Source of the DNA: Cylindrotheca closterium
Lineage: Eukaryota; Bacillariophyta; Bacillariophyceae; Bacillariales; Bacillariaceae
DNA length: 64,000 nucleotides
NCBI GenBank assembly: GCA_933822405.4
Contig: CAKOGP040001736.1
Location: 126,981 to 190,980, forward strand
Direction: 5' to 3'
Part shown: piece after piece, positions 42,353 to 54,200 of the stretch
Layout of the letters: each line of letters starts with the position of its first letter
Position numbering within the stretch: the stretch's first letter is position 1
Program-made: the position numbers and the translations under genes
The notes under the pieces: model-generated
Databases searched by the model: none
What the model saw: the letters and a program-made list of their open reading frames with translations, nothing else
Told to the model about the DNA's origin: nothing

Positions 42353-45082
42353 TTACATATCATCAAAGACCCTCTCGAACTCCTCGAGGTCAATGCTGCC
42401 GCTGTTGTCCTTATCCAACAGCTTGAACAATTCTTCAGCATCCTCAAAACGAGACGATTCGGGTAGACGTTTGTTCAAAAGCTCAATCCCCACTTTGAAC
42501 TCTTCCAAATCAACATCCCCGCTTCCATCAACGTCCATGAACTTGAAGATGCTGATCAACATATCCTTGCTCTCGTGAAGAGTGTTCATTTGTATGGCGT
42601 CCAGATTCACAGATACCTCCGCCAGAACATTCTCGTAGAAAGTAACACTGCCATCGAGCCGTTCCATGTCTTCTTCGAATTCTTCGTCATCTTCGCTTTC
42701 GCTTTCACTTTCGCTGTAGTACATTTCTTCCTCCGAGATACTGGTGCCAGTGCCATCGGTTCGATAGGAACAGTCGTGACTAGCCCTGCTTCGTCTCGAT
42801 AGGTCGAGGTTTTCAAGAGTACTTCTGGTACGAATCGACATGGTGAGTCCATCAACATCATCACTGTTGTCGAGTCCAGCCGAGAATCGCATTCCGACTA
42901 GGGGGGTTTCATTTTCAGCAAGCTCCTTTTCCCACTCGTCCACCTCGTGTAGGTCAATGACTTCTTTTCCGGCCTCGGCTTCAGCTTCTTTTATCATGTC
43001 CCAAACATCCTCGTTAAGTTCAAAGTCAAAGCCTTCGCAAGAGTTGACACCTTGGGCAACCCTGTACATGCATCGGCGGTAAAGCGTGGACAGCTTCTCT
43101 TGGGCGATGAGGTTGAGGGAGCCGCTGTGAATTGTCTTCAGCTTTTCTTCGGCCTTCACTAATTTCTCGTTTTGTACTGTCTTTTTCGCAACCCACTTGG
43201 ACAAATGGGTGTACATACGGTGAACTTCCTTGTTTTCGGCATCCAAATGTTCGTTTTCTTTCATCATGTTTTGAATGTCACCTTCCGCTATGGCAACAGT
43301 TCGTTCCAATTCCCCTTTGCCCTTTTCCATGGCTTCCTTCAGCTTTTTGAGGCGTGTTTGTTCCACTTCCATGGTGTAGATCTTCAGCTCCATCTCAGAC
43401 TCCAAATGTGATTGAATCTTCCTCTTTGCGAGTTGCATCATTTTCGCCTTGCGAGTGTCCACGTCTTCCCTGAGAAGTTGCATGGCGCCGACCTTGTTTT
43501 CTTCCGTCTGGCGTAACTGCTTCTGTAACGCTTCCATTTCGGCACGCATCTGCTTCACTTTCTCTTGGTGAGCAGCATCTATTCCTTGGGTGGTAAACTT
43601 ATCCTGGGAGGATTGGTAAAACTCCATAACGCCCTTTGGAGACATGTGGCTTTCTTCGTCGCTTTCTTCATCACTGAGATCTTCTTCGTCATCTTGGAAC
43701 GAATCGAAACTGGCTGAGCATGATTCTTCGGCATCAGAGGCTGCAGGGCTGGCATAGCTGCTAGGTGGCATTGCTCCCGTACTGGTGCTGGCTGGTGTCT
43801 TGGTGATCGAGTTGGAGGAATCATGCAACGCATCCGAAGATTCGGCTCGCGATGTTTCGTTTTCGATGGACAAGCACATAGTTCGAGCATCGAGCTCCTT
43901 CTGCTCCAATCGCTTTCTCGCCCTATCAGGAGAAAAGGAGCTGGAACGACGTCGGCGTGGTTGTGTCTTTCTGGCTGGAACAGGAGACAATGATTGTCTA
44001 GCCATTCGTCGCTTCTTAATCAAGGCCAATAGTTCCAAGGTCGTGCCTTTTACACTCGTGGTTGCCGGTAGGTTACCGATACGCGATCCAGAGACCGAAC
44101 CATGCTCACTTTGGGACAGACCTCGTCGATCCCTGATCCGTGCTGCTGTCCCACTGCTACTTGTACGCCAAGTGTGATTGCGCGAAGATGGCGACGAGGG
44201 ACTATTTTCTTTCGTCCAAGAGAGAGATCCCATAGACTGAGCATGGCGACCTTGCATTAATGATTGTTTGGAATAATCACTAGTACCACTTCTACTTCGT
44301 GTCAATAAACTTCTTGAGGAGAAGCCGCCACTTCTTGCACCTGTCAAGTTTCTTGTTATGGAGCCACTGCTGTTCTCTCGAGTGCGACGGACTCGTAAGG
44401 GAAGATTTCGAGGTTTGAGCATTGGGTTTTCCTCCGTTTCGTTAAATTCAGAAAGACTACTATGCGGTTGACTCGACGATTCATCATCAAATCCTTCTTC
44501 CATCACGCTTGTAGTTCTTTGAATTCGCTGAATATTGGCACCACTCAGGGGTAATGGATCTGATCCACCAAGTCCAGCTTGCACACTTTTAGTTCTTCGA
44601 TTCCTGAGCTCTCGAATTCGCTGTAGATTTGCACGGCTCAGTGATAACTGGTCTGATTTCTTTTCACATAAGCCTTCTTCTTGGCTCTGCGTTCCATCCA
44701 TTGTTTCTTCCCCGAAACTTGCTCTTCGGTCTTGTCTATGCTTTCGAATTCGATCAATAGCACCACTGCTTTTCGAGCGAGGGATGGTGAAGGTCTCTGG
44801 TTCATCTTCGTTCTTGGGCGTCTGGGGTGCCAGCCTCTCGCTCCCACTGGAGCTACTGCTACTAGAGGAGCTCCCAGCATCATTGCTCATTGATTCAAAT
44901 GATTCGGTTTCGCTGGCCTTTCTTTCCTCTTCTCTGTCCAATACTCCAATCTTCTTTGCATTTTCCAATGATACATGAAGTGGCAACGATGAAGGGGTGA
45001 CTGGTCCGTGGCTCGGCTCACTTCGAGGTGGTTCAGAGGAGTCTTCTTGAATGATGAGTGATTTGAATATACCGAGCAACAT
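42353..45082 (-). CDS. EF-hand, coiled-coil protein, copy 2
   Basis: Single exon, 909 residues from ATG 45082. Same order as copy 1: disordered Ser/Arg-rich half with NLQRIRELRNRRTKS-type IRxxRxxR motifs, one FSPDRARKRLEQKE motif, coiled coil (about 500-690), the block GVNSCEGFDFELNEDVWDMI, acidic region and two complete EF-hands (DVDGSGDVDLEEF, DKDNSGSIDLEEF) ending FDDM. It lacks the repeat expansions of copy 1, so it is about 190 residues shorter. The C-terminal 400 residues are far more conserved between copies than the N-terminal half. Confidence 0.85.
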   Translation of the reverse strand: MLLGIFKSLIIQEDSSEPPRSEPSHGPVTPSSLPLHVSLENAKKIGVLDREEERKASETESFESMSNDAGSSSSSSSSSGSERLAPQTPKNEDEPETFTIPRSKSSGAIDRIRKHRQDRRASFGEETMDGTQSQEEGLCEKKSDQLSLSRANLQRIRELRNRRTKSVQAGLGGSDPLPLSGANIQRIQRTTSVMEEGFDDESSSQPHSSLSEFNETEENPMLKPRNLPLRVRRTRENSSGSITRNLTGARSGGFSSRSLLTRSRSGTSDYSKQSLMQGRHAQSMGSLSWTKENSPSSPSSRNHTWRTSSSGTAARIRDRRGLSQSEHGSVSGSRIGNLPATTSVKGTTLELLALIKKRRMARQSLSPVPARKTQPRRRRSSSFSPDRARKRLEQKELDARTMCLSIENETSRAESSDALHDSSNSITKTPASTSTGAMPPSSYASPAASDAEESCSASFDSFQDDEEDLSDEESDEESHMSPKGVMEFYQSSQDKFTTQGIDAAHQEKVKQMRAEMEALQKQLRQTEENKVGAMQLLREDVDTRKAKMMQLAKRKIQSHLESEMELKIYTMEVEQTRLKKLKEAMEKGKGELERTVAIAEGDIQNMMKENEHLDAENKEVHRMYTHLSKWVAKKTVQNEKLVKAEEKLKTIHSGSLNLIAQEKLSTLYRRCMYRVAQGVNSCEGFDFELNEDVWDMIKEAEAEAGKEVIDLHEVDEWEKELAENETPLVGMRFSAGLDNSDDVDGLTMSIRTRSTLENLDLSRRSRASHDCSYRTDGTGTSISEEEMYYSESESESEDDEEFEEDMERLDGSVTFYENVLAEVSVNLDAIQMNTLHESKDMLISIFKFMDVDGSGDVDLEEFKVGIELLNKRLPESSRFEDAEELFKLLDKDNSGSIDLEEFERVFDDM

Positions 45083-45783
45083 GATGATATTGTACAGCGC
45101 TATGACGGAACTCCTTATCTTCAGAAATATGTGTTTCCAGCTTTCTATCTAATCTTGAAACTAAAGTACCGGTATGCCAATAGCTCCTTGCAGGTCTTAT
45201 TTTCACTTCGGTAGTCCGCGATGATGCACAATAAAATATTTTTTTAAAATATAGAATAAAAACGTTGCGAAAAATTGTCAATTTTCAACCTTCCGGAAAA
45301 TGACACCAGGGGTAAAAATGTATCATAATAGCCCCTGACGGAGAAATATACCTAGGGGAAGACCAGTGGTGTTTTCGCAGGACGAATAAATAATTAGACC
45401 GACCGTGTAATTTAGTCATAGTTCATCCGACTAAGACAAAAAGATAAAAGAGAGTATGTCCGACAAGTCTGCCGATCGCACGAACCACACCTTGCGTGCT
45501 ACAGTATACCTTTACCCTTGATCGTATCGGAGACGTACTGCAAGTAGAGGCGATGGTGAACTCGAAAGAGATCGGAGGAGTGTCGGTCAATCCGCCAGAC
45601 GCCAAGAACAAGCAATAATGTAGTTACTGCTTTTCTAATGACTGCACTTGCAATGTCCAATGTATCGTACGGTACATGTACCAATAGACAGATAATCACA
45701 GACTATGATAGGCATATACTTTTCACTATATCCGTTCGCACCACATCCATTTGTCGGCTCCTCGGTTAGTTGGAAGTGCAGTC

Positions 45784-45888
45784 ATTTCTCGCGACCGCAT
45801 CAATAACTAACGCCTGAGTTTGTATCGTATCGTCGCATCGAGTTTGTCGGAAGCCTTTGCGAGTTGTCCAGGGAGTTTCTTGCAGTTT
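45784..45888. repeat. 105-bp direct repeat, unit A
   Basis: About 91% identical by eye to 45966-46070 at an offset of 182 bases. On the minus strand it reads NCKKLPGQLAKASDKLDATI then RYKLRR and TAG. Confidence 0.8.
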
Positions 45889-45965
45889 AATTCGAAGTAA
45901 ATTTTTGCCCAACTACAGTGTACTGCATTTTGGGAAAGAAAAACTGCCAGGATGGCAAGCTTCTG

Positions 45966-46070
45966 ATTTCTCACGACCGCATCAATAACTAAAGCCTGAG
46001 TTTGTATCGTATCGTCTCATCGAGTTTGTTGGAAGCCTCTGCAAGTTGTGCAGTGAGTTTCTTGCAGTTT
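45966..46070. repeat. 105-bp direct repeat, unit B
   Basis: Partner of unit A. On the minus strand it reads NCKKLTAQLAEASNKLDETI then RYKLRL and TAG; most base differences keep the residues similar. Confidence 0.8.
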
Positions 46071-46177
46071 TGGCATCGCTCTGTTTCTGAGGGGAAGACA
46101 TTTTGCTGCACGAGCCTCGGTTCACCTGTTGCTCTCTGTAGCATCCATTTGATATATATGTGCTGTAGTGTCCATTA

Positions 46178-47929
46178 TCACGTTTGCACGACATTGTTGT
46201 CTTCGTCCACCACTGTCTTGTCTGTGGTGGCCGTGCGATTTCCTTCTTCCATCATGATCGCAACTGTGTCTACCACAGCATGTCCAGTATTGGTCGTCGG
46301 ATTGCCAGTAGTATCCTCCTCTTCCTTATCATCCTCCAACAATAGATTGTCTTCGTCCACTTCTAGAATTACATCCTCATCCTCCTCCTCATCCTCCTGA
46401 TGTGTTGCAGCATGTGCAAAGGGTGTGACCTTGCCATCCATCCCAACACTGCGAAAACTGCTACTCAAATTGTGGTGTCCACTGCTCTTATCATGCTCAT
46501 CATGCTCATCTTCCAATGATTCATTGGCAAAGGACGATGACGAGTCGATGCTGCCATTCTCATCAGTATTGTCATAACAATTATCGCCCACTTCGTCCAT
46601 GAGTTTTTCTTCGTCCACTTCTAGAATGGTATCATCCGAACAACGACCAGGAAAGGGTGGCTTGCTATTGAGACTGCCCACTGTTTGAAAACTTTCGCTC
46701 AAGGTTGTCGACCCGATACTACCGGTACTAGTCGTAGGATGGCTGTGATACCTTCCATTATGCTGCGAGGAGCTCACCTCGCGATGGGAGGACAAATCAA
46801 TGACACTGGGTGCCACGGAATGCATGGAATTTCCATCCAATCCAAAATTGGATGTGTGAATGTAGGCTTCACTCGCATGACGATAATGACGATGATGATT
46901 CTGATGATGACGATGATGATTCTGACCACCACCACTTGCCCCAGACATGCGCATGTCGTCAGCACCATGGTGTTGACATCCAACAAACTTGCGACAGGCT
47001 TGCTGAATGTCCGCCTTTAACAGACAAACGGCCGCCGAAATGAATCCTTGACTTACGCCCCACACAGCACCAAAGTAGGTATACCAAGACGTCATCCAAT
47101 ATCCTAGAATGTACGTCAAGACAATGGTTGGGACCCAAATGAAGAAATAGGTAATGATCAATCCAAAAAAGATGAGCAACCGCTTTCGTTTTTCCTTGGG
47201 TGGGAGCAATTGTTTCCACAGAATATCAATGACCACATGACAAATGTATAAAAAGGGAACGACAAAGCAGCAGGGCCCAAAGACCAAAAACAAAAAAGCC
47301 AAACTTGTATTGTCATACGCCATGGGCAAACAAAAGGCACCCGAATACAGTTCGGTCCGAATGGGCCACCAATCCACTTGCCACAGCGTCCATGTGGCCA
47401 CAAAGGCACTCCATAAAAATACTAGCAACCCATGTTTCACAGCCCGTTGTCGCGTCGGTGCCTTGAAGCGTCGATGTTGATTGCTCGCCTTGAGCATGGC
47501 ATGGAGCTGCCAGGCCAGTATCGCATTGAGCCAGGAGGACGCGCTGACGGTAAAGACACTGTAATAGGACTGCAAATGACAATGTCCCCAACTATAAAAG
47601 GATCCGTTGGCAATGTTGAGACTGGTCGTCATAATGCCCAAACCAGTAAACAAAATATCGGGGACCATTAAGAATAGTATGTAGACATTAAAGGAGTTTT
47701 TGCGACATTTTCGATCTTGTAGAATGGCCAGAAAGACTATTAAAATGGCCACCAAAGCAAAGACAGACAATCCCACTAGTAAACCCCATTGCCATAACAA
47801 ATCCTTGTCCGAAGGGGCTGCTTTGAGATTGTCGAAAATGGTATTGTTGGGTCCTAATTCCCAATCTCGAAGTTCAATGTGAAGTGGATTGTGTGTTTCG
47901 TCATTTTCTGACATGGATGAGCTGTTCAT
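46178..47929 (-). CDS. seven-transmembrane (GPCR-like) receptor with long acidic/His-rich tail
   Basis: Single exon, 583 residues. An N-terminal extracellular tail has a possible glycosylation site (PNNTIF) and seven hydrophobic segments follow (about 46-70, 80-103, 117-142, 166-186, 210-235, 252-276, 283-305), starting WGLLVGLSVFALVAILIVFL. Paired Cys in GHCHLQ (before TM3) and GAFCLP (loop 2) suit the usual receptor disulfide. Loop 3 is short and basic (PPKEKRKR). The cytosolic tail of about 270 residues has a His-rich stretch (HHRHHQNHHRHYRH) and two acidic ILEVDE motifs. Class is uncertain; the layout resembles rhodopsin- or cAMP-like receptors found in diatoms. The ligand is unknown. In frame after TGA TAA there is a further open stretch that covers repeat unit B. 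Confidence 0.82.
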   Translation of the reverse strand: MNSSSMSENDETHNPLHIELRDWELGPNNTIFDNLKAAPSDKDLLWQWGLLVGLSVFALVAILIVFLAILQDRKCRKNSFNVYILFLMVPDILFTGLGIMTTSLNIANGSFYSWGHCHLQSYYSVFTVSASSWLNAILAWQLHAMLKASNQHRRFKAPTRQRAVKHGLLVFLWSAFVATWTLWQVDWWPIRTELYSGAFCLPMAYDNTSLAFLFLVFGPCCFVVPFLYICHVVIDILWKQLLPPKEKRKRLLIFFGLIITYFFIWVPTIVLTYILGYWMTSWYTYFGAVWGVSQGFISAAVCLLKADIQQACRKFVGCQHHGADDMRMSGASGGGQNHHRHHQNHHRHYRHASEAYIHTSNFGLDGNSMHSVAPSVIDLSSHREVSSSQHNGRYHSHPTTSTGSIGSTTLSESFQTVGSLNSKPPFPGRCSDDTILEVDEEKLMDEVGDNCYDNTDENGSIDSSSSFANESLEDEHDEHDKSSGHHNLSSSFRSVGMDGKVTPFAHAATHQEDEEEDEDVILEVDEDNLLLEDDKEEEDTTGNPTTNTGHAVVDTVAIMMEEGNRTATTDKTVVDEDNNVVQT

Positions 47930-47931
47930 TC

Positions 47932-48031
47932 TTGTTGTTGTTGTTGTTATTGTTGTTGCTGTGTATTAATATGTATGTATTGATGTATGTATTGATGAAT
48001 TAATAGAGGTATGCATTAATATGTATTGATG
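47932..48031. repeat. (GTT)n run and TATGTATTGA repeats
   Basis: A GTT microsatellite (47932-47958) is followed by imperfect ATGTATTGA units to about 48031, in the 5' leader or promoter of the 7TM receptor. Confidence 0.7.
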
Positions 48032-48891
48032 CTCATGGGAGTGGGGCTTTTTCGCTGCGTTGATGAGGGACGATTCTGTTTGTTCCAGTGGTACCAAGAG
48101 TACCAAGATTGATTGGAGAACACGACGTTGTTGGATTTTTATTTTAAAAAACCAATTATTACGTAATATTTGGTTTGTGTTGGAGAAACGCTCCTGCAAA
48201 AAGGCCCAAGCTTAGGGAACGCCCCAAAAATCAACCGCGTATTTATGAGAAATTCTCATTCCAAGTCTTCTTTCGACGCCACTGTTCCGGACGATTTCTT
48301 CTGCTCGCGTCTCTTTTATATATGAAACCAAACAACTGGTGCGTGTCGAATAATCTACCACGAAGGGTTCGCGACGACCAAAACAAAATTAACATTTATT
48401 GTGACTGAAAGCATGCTGGTACGAGACGGGACGGTCCTTTCTTTGAGGGAAACATTCCTTTGACAATCCCTCTTTTGGAATCAATCAATCGCAGGACACC
48501 CAATTGACACGATTGATCCCTTTCAATAACATTGAAAATATTAATAACTGGTTGGTCATTTTGCTTACCCCAAAAATCTGCTCCACATGGATCGGGTTAC
48601 GAGTAAAGACCCAAATCGTAGTACTTATCGCACGTATAATGAATACTTTCCTTCCAAGAGGCGAAAAAGTGTTCTTGGATGCAATCCTGCTGTGTTGGTA
48701 ATAGAGGTACGAACAGTAACGCTAGCTACTCATACTTCTTTCTAGAGTCTACTTCTTTCCTTGGCACCTCTACTGCTTACTGTAAATCTTTCGAAAGTAC
48801 TGTATCGTTGGTGTCAATCCAAGAATCAAATCAAATCAAATCAAATTGAAACCAGCAAAAAAAGCAAAAAAGCAAAAAAGAAAACAACACC
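48032..48891. other. divergent promoter region, 7TM receptor and fasciclin gene
   Basis: About 860 bases without a convincing gene. Near the plus-strand start lie AATCA repeats (48824-48845) and A-rich GCAAAAAA repeats (48855-48880). Confidence 0.45.
48824..48880. repeat. (AATCA)n and (GCAAAAAA)n repeats
   Basis: Short tandem repeats in the probable 5' leader just before the fasciclin gene ATG. Confidence 0.7.
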
Positions 48892-51063
48892 ATGATAATA
48901 TTGCGATCCATTCTTGTAGCATGTCTCACGACTTGCACAGCCGTAGCGCAAACGAGTATGACGGGAACCTTGGAGGCCAATCCTGAAATGACTCGCTTCA
49001 TGTTCTTTTTGAATCGAATTGGTTTGAGTCCGGGCGACGGAAACATTGTCTTTGCACCCGTGAATGAAGCCTGGAACGATTTGGACGAGAAATCGCATCC
49101 ACAGAACGAAGTTTGGGAAAAGTACCGAGACCAACCCGAATTCATTATGCATCTGAAGCATGTCATTACGGAGCATGTCTTGCTTGGTGACGAAGTCGGT
49201 GTGGGCCTCACCGTGGGAGAAATTTGGGACAATGCTCGCAAAGATCTTAAAACGACTTCGGCCAGCGTGGGAAATGCCACCATTACCCAGAATCCAAAAT
49301 TGATTGAAGACGTTCCGGCCAGTGCCGTCATATCGGCAAACATTGAAACGACCAATGGCTACATTCACGCCTTGTCGCAAGTCATTTGGCCACGCTATTT
49401 GGCAGATGGGATTGTCAATCAACTCTTTGATGATCGTTCGTGGAAGTATGCCTTTACTACCATGGCCAATCTTATTCTTCATACCGGGTTGGAAGACAAG
49501 ATTGATGATATTTACGACCACGGGCTTACTTTGTTGGTACCCCCCAATCGTCGGTTCAATCGTGGCGAAATTGATCTGCCTGTATTGTTGACCAATGAAA
49601 TGTTTGGGTACTGCAAGGAACTCGTCCTTTCGCACATGGTCGATTACATCCATCATTCGCAATCCATCTTTGCCAAGGAAGAGACCCAATATCTATTGAT
49701 ATCAGAGCGAAAGACTCATTTGTGGGTGGCCACGACAGAGAATCAAATTCGATTCCAATCCGAATTGGTCTTGTTGTTTGATCAACCATCCCGTGGGGGG
49801 TAAGTAACCAAAATTGTATCATGGCATGTTTTGAATTTCTGCTTGCTGGATCCTTATCTTTGTTTCTAACAATTTCCTTCCTTTTCAACGTTTTCTTCAT
49901 CTACCACAAACAGTCTCTGGCACGCCATTGACATGCCCCTCAAGCCACCTTCCATTCGAGACTTTACCGATTTTACATGGAAGTCGACCGATCAAGATAC
50001 CAGTGATTGTATGAAGGTCTTTATCAATAGTTTGGTCGATTCCCGACGACTCTCGGAAGAAATGGGCGTCAAACTTACCATGTTTTGTCCATCCGGGGCA
50101 GCCTTTAAGCAATTCAACAATGAAGATTATCAACGACTGCTCGAACCAGAATGGAGACGTCATTGTACCGAATTCCTAATGAACATGATCACGGAGGGGT
50201 ACCATACAAGAGCCGAATTGGTCGCCAAGGCACCATCGACCATTACCTTTTTGAATGGCGCTACTTACGATTTGAGACGTACCGGAGATGCCGTCCGTAT
50301 CAAGAATGGACCTGGAGAACAAGCCCGATCGTACTTTGGAGACCTGATTGCCACGGATGGCTATTTGCACATGACGGATCGGGTCATTTCTCCCACGGCC
50401 GTCACAAGGTCCGTCTACGATCAGACCAAGGAAAATCCCGATTATTCCCTCGTGACGGAAAATATCGATTTTGTCGATATGCAAGACATGATCGATCGGG
50501 ATTTGCCCATTACCTTCTTGGCCCCGTATGATCGAGCATGGTGGAGAGTCCGCTTCGCCACCATTGACGGTGAAGCAATCATCAACCGACACATTTTCCG
50601 TGGATTGTATTTCTGCGATGTCATTGCCAACATGACCGAAATTACCTCGGTGGAAGGCGATGTCCATGCAGTCACCTTGAGAGGTGACAATCAAGAGAAT
50701 TTGTTCATTGGGGATGCCTTTGTCTTTGATTGTGATATTCTTGCCAGAAATGGTGTCTTGCATCACATTGATCGTGTCTTGGACATGGAGTATCCCACCG
50801 AAGCACCCACCACGTCGCCGGCTCCTACCGGAACACCGGTGCCCAGTCTCTCCTTCCAACCCAGTACCAATCCTGCGGGACCACCACCCACTGTCTCCTT
50901 CGCCAACATTAATTTCCAAAATGGTTACGTCCGACCGACCAATCCTCCCAACTTTTATCAACCATTCTTCAGCGGGGCTCCTACTGTGGCACTTACTCTG
51001 TCCAACAAGATTATGGCAACTGGAGTTACCTTGATGGTGTCCGCCATGCTGATGATGCTATAA
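48892..51063 (+). CDS. secreted multi-fasciclin (FAS1) domain protein, probably GPI-anchored
   Basis: Exons 48892-49799 and 49914-51063, intron GTAAGT to CAG (phase 2), give 685 residues. The start ATG has a CACC context. A signal peptide (IILRSILVACLTTCTAVA) precedes about four FAS1 modules; typical FAS1 signs are NIVFAPVNEAWNDL, NGYIHALSQVIWP, LTLLVPPNRRF, LTMFCPSGAAFKQF, GYLHMTDRVISP and GVLHHIDRVLDM. A Pro/Thr-rich stalk (about 575-640, PTEAPTTSPAPTGTPVP) and a C-terminal hydrophobic tail (MATGVTLMVSAMLMML) suggest GPI anchoring. FAS1 proteins mediate adhesion or bind extracellular matrix; diatom ones are implicated in surface attachment. The intron lies between modules two and three. Confidence 0.9.
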
Positions 51064-51111
51064 AAATACCGTACGTCAATGGGAGAAGGTGATCACAACA
51101 AAAATGGAACT

Positions 51112-51139
51112 CCACACACACACGCACTCACACACACAC
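51112..51139. repeat. (CA)n microsatellite
   Basis: CA repeat with two interruptions in the 3' flank of the fasciclin gene. Confidence 0.75.
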
Positions 51140-51261
51140 CAAGAGTATAACTGTGGATGTAGTATTGTATGAATACCAAAAAAGTTAATAGTATTGCTGT
51201 CTTCAGCATTTACTTTGTTTTTGGAATGATAGTTACTAGTTGGCGTGTGTTAGTTAGCTAG

Positions 51262-54200
51262 TTAGCTAGCCTCCATGAAATCTTTCAATGGGACTTCGCC
51301 CGATTCGTCTGGGGCTACTCCAGCAGCAACAATGGCACCGGTTGCTCCGGCTTCTTGGAGGGCTTTCAAGTAGGCGTCTGGTTCTCCAAAGGCATCTATT
51401 AGGCCCACTCGTCCTTCGACAAAGACTGGAAATTCATCTCCTTGCTTCTCTCGAAACGTTTTCAGTTCTTCGCTCTGGAGGAGTTTCAAGGCTTGTTGGC
51501 CAGTCATGTCAAAGCTAAAGTCTTCCAGATTACGGTTGGAGACCACCAATCCAGCAATGCCTCCGGTAGGAATTATGTCCAATGCCTTGATTTGGGCTAT
51601 GGAGGTGACGGACAGCAAGGCTTGCATATTGAGGGCTTGGGAAATCTTGGCGAGATATAACATATCCTTGCCGCCCAAGGCGCCAGCGATCATATTGACC
51701 GCATCGGCACCAGCAAGTCGCATCTTGTACAATTGGTACGGATATAACAAAAGATCCGAAGCCATGACGGGTGGAACGACAACTCCATCTTCGGAAGCTC
51801 CGTCCAAGGCAGCCTTGGAGGATGCCTCCCGAGCGGTAGTGATGTCTTCCAACGAACCTCCAAACAAGACAGCATCGCAATTGACCGAAATGGCGGGTGC
51901 ACCAGCAGCACAGAACTCTGTGACAATCTTGGCAATATCATATCGCTTTCGCAAACTTCCACTGATTGGTTCCAATCGCTTGCATTCTGGAATCAAGACA
52001 AACTTGCCTCCTTTGGCTGCCTCCATGATGGGACCAACCCAGTCTCTTGGCTTTGGTTGGGCGGGGTCAATATTGGCAAGTTTGCATTGCGACACCAAGT
52101 TGGACAGTGGAACTCGTTCGCGGAAGCGGTCCACTTCATTTTCCTTGTCCCACATAAAGCCTTCCAAGACCGAACTTGGTGTAGCGGTCCGTTCGGCGAC
52201 ACTCCATTCCACAGCTGAAACAGTCATGGCACGACCCGAATGGATTTCACGACGCTTGAGGATGAGTTCACCATTCTCATCGCGTGGTGCCTTCTTTTCT
52301 TTATCAGTACTAATAAGACGGGTTACCTTCCAATCTTCAACATCCGGTTCTTCGGTATCATCTTCATCTCCATTGGTGGAAGCTTTAGCAGCAGCTGCGC
52401 TATCGGGAGTATAGACGGGGCGACCGGATTCTGAAAAAAGTCGAGACAGCGTGTAGGAATGAATGTGTAAGTTGTAATGAAATACAGGTCTCAAACAATC
52501 AGCAATGACCTAAACAACTGGAAAACTTACTGCTTCCAAAGAGGGCATATCCAGAGGCACTTCCATACAAACTGGCTGGTTCCGATTGTGGCGAATCAGT
52601 TTGAAGCGATCCAATGACACCATTGGAAAAGAATCCATTGATGCAGGGAACGGTTGGCAAAAAATCCAAAGCGGCTTCACTTTCGTATCCAGTTTTCCCC
52701 ATGAAGAATTTGCTTCCACGATCCAGTGTTGGAAATAAAAAACATCCGGTAGGATTGAAGGCTGGTTTTCCAGCAAGGTTCGCTCCCAAGGCACGGCGCT
52801 TGTATCCCGTCCAAAGGGCTGCCAATTCCTTCTTGGCAAAGTCTGACTCGCGGACAAAGAATCGAAGACGGGTTCCTGGTTTGATGTCCACACTTCCCAG
52901 CGACAAGGTGACGGATCCATCCTTCATTCCGGCACTGGCGACTTGGTGAACCGTATACTGGTGGCCCTTGCCTTCGGCAAGACGAGCCAATTCGCTGGGA
53001 CTTCGTCCAAGGCTTCCACCTCGTTCCAAGCCGACCAAGAGTGCCCTTCGCATAAAGGACTGATCGTCGTCGGACAAGGTCTTCATCAAAAAGTTGGCCT
53101 CGGCCAGAATTGGTTTGGGGATCCGAGCTTTGGCATAGGCGGCTGCCATTTTGGCTTTGCGTTCTTCGTTCGACATGGTGGACTCGTCAACTTCCTCTTC
53201 TTCCTCCTCTTCTTCTTCTTGGTCGTCTTCTTCCTCTTGAAGCAATTCTGTGGCACTTTCATCAAGAGCAATCGCTTGAATGGTGGTTTCGGCACCCTTG
53301 ACAATTCGATACACTCCACCAACCGGCTTGGCACCCTGGGCGATCATGGTCTTGATGCGCAAATCACCAGATAGTGCAACTCCCAGACATCCATCCGCTA
53401 GCGTTTGAATGCCATCTGGGTCACTCGCTTGGTATCGAAAGAGACGGGCCCGCGACAAGGATGAAACTGTGGAAGCAATGGCACCAAATATATGAGACGA
53501 TGGATAGTTAATTTCCAATCCTCGAAGAAGCTCGTCTAGATCATTCTGAAAGGCGGGGGATGGGAGAAGGAAAAAGGCAGCATCCTTGTCTTCGGCGTCC
53601 TCGGCGGAGGAATAATCTTCGGGCAGAGCGTAGGGGACAGCTTCGAATCCACCAAGTCCCACGGCTCGTTTCCAGATTTCTGGTTCGACGCGGCCCACGT
53701 CGTCTGGAACATCGTCACCCTCGACATGGAAACTCTGCGTGTCAGGAATGAATGAATGAATGAAAGGATCAGTTGAGTTGAGTTGAGTTCAGAAAGCAAA
53801 TAAGTAAGGGACAACAACTAGCACATTTTGTATCATGCATTTCGTACCTGAACTTGCACATCGGGCAAGATGCACAATGTCACGGATACTCCTGGGACGC
53901 CCTCTCGTTCAATGGGGAGACAAGAACGGATCATTTCCTGGTCGTCGGCGTCATTGCTGTTATTGTTGTTCCTGTTGTTGAACGCAGCTGGGTTGGGTCG
54001 ACTGCTGACAAGGCCTCCCGAATAGGATCCTACTAGATTCTGAATGTCATAACCCAATTCTTTTGCATAGCTCAAAATGGTTGGGACCACTTCGGAAGGC
54101 GAGGCACTCCCATCGTACAAACTGTTGACCGACACAATGGCCAAGTCAATAATTTGGGTAGTGCCATCGATTATCGGAGGCAATCCTTCTGTAATGGCCA

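Larger units (their letters stand above)
45083..46177. other. intergenic with a duplicated 105-bp block
   Basis: No complete gene is supported. The second half holds two direct copies of a coding-like block that lie downstream of the 7TM receptor stop. Confidence 0.45.

Noticed and set aside
38264..45082. Plus-strand open frames antisense to the EF-hand genes
   Set aside because: Long only because the opposite strand is repetitive, Ser/Arg-rich coding sequence.
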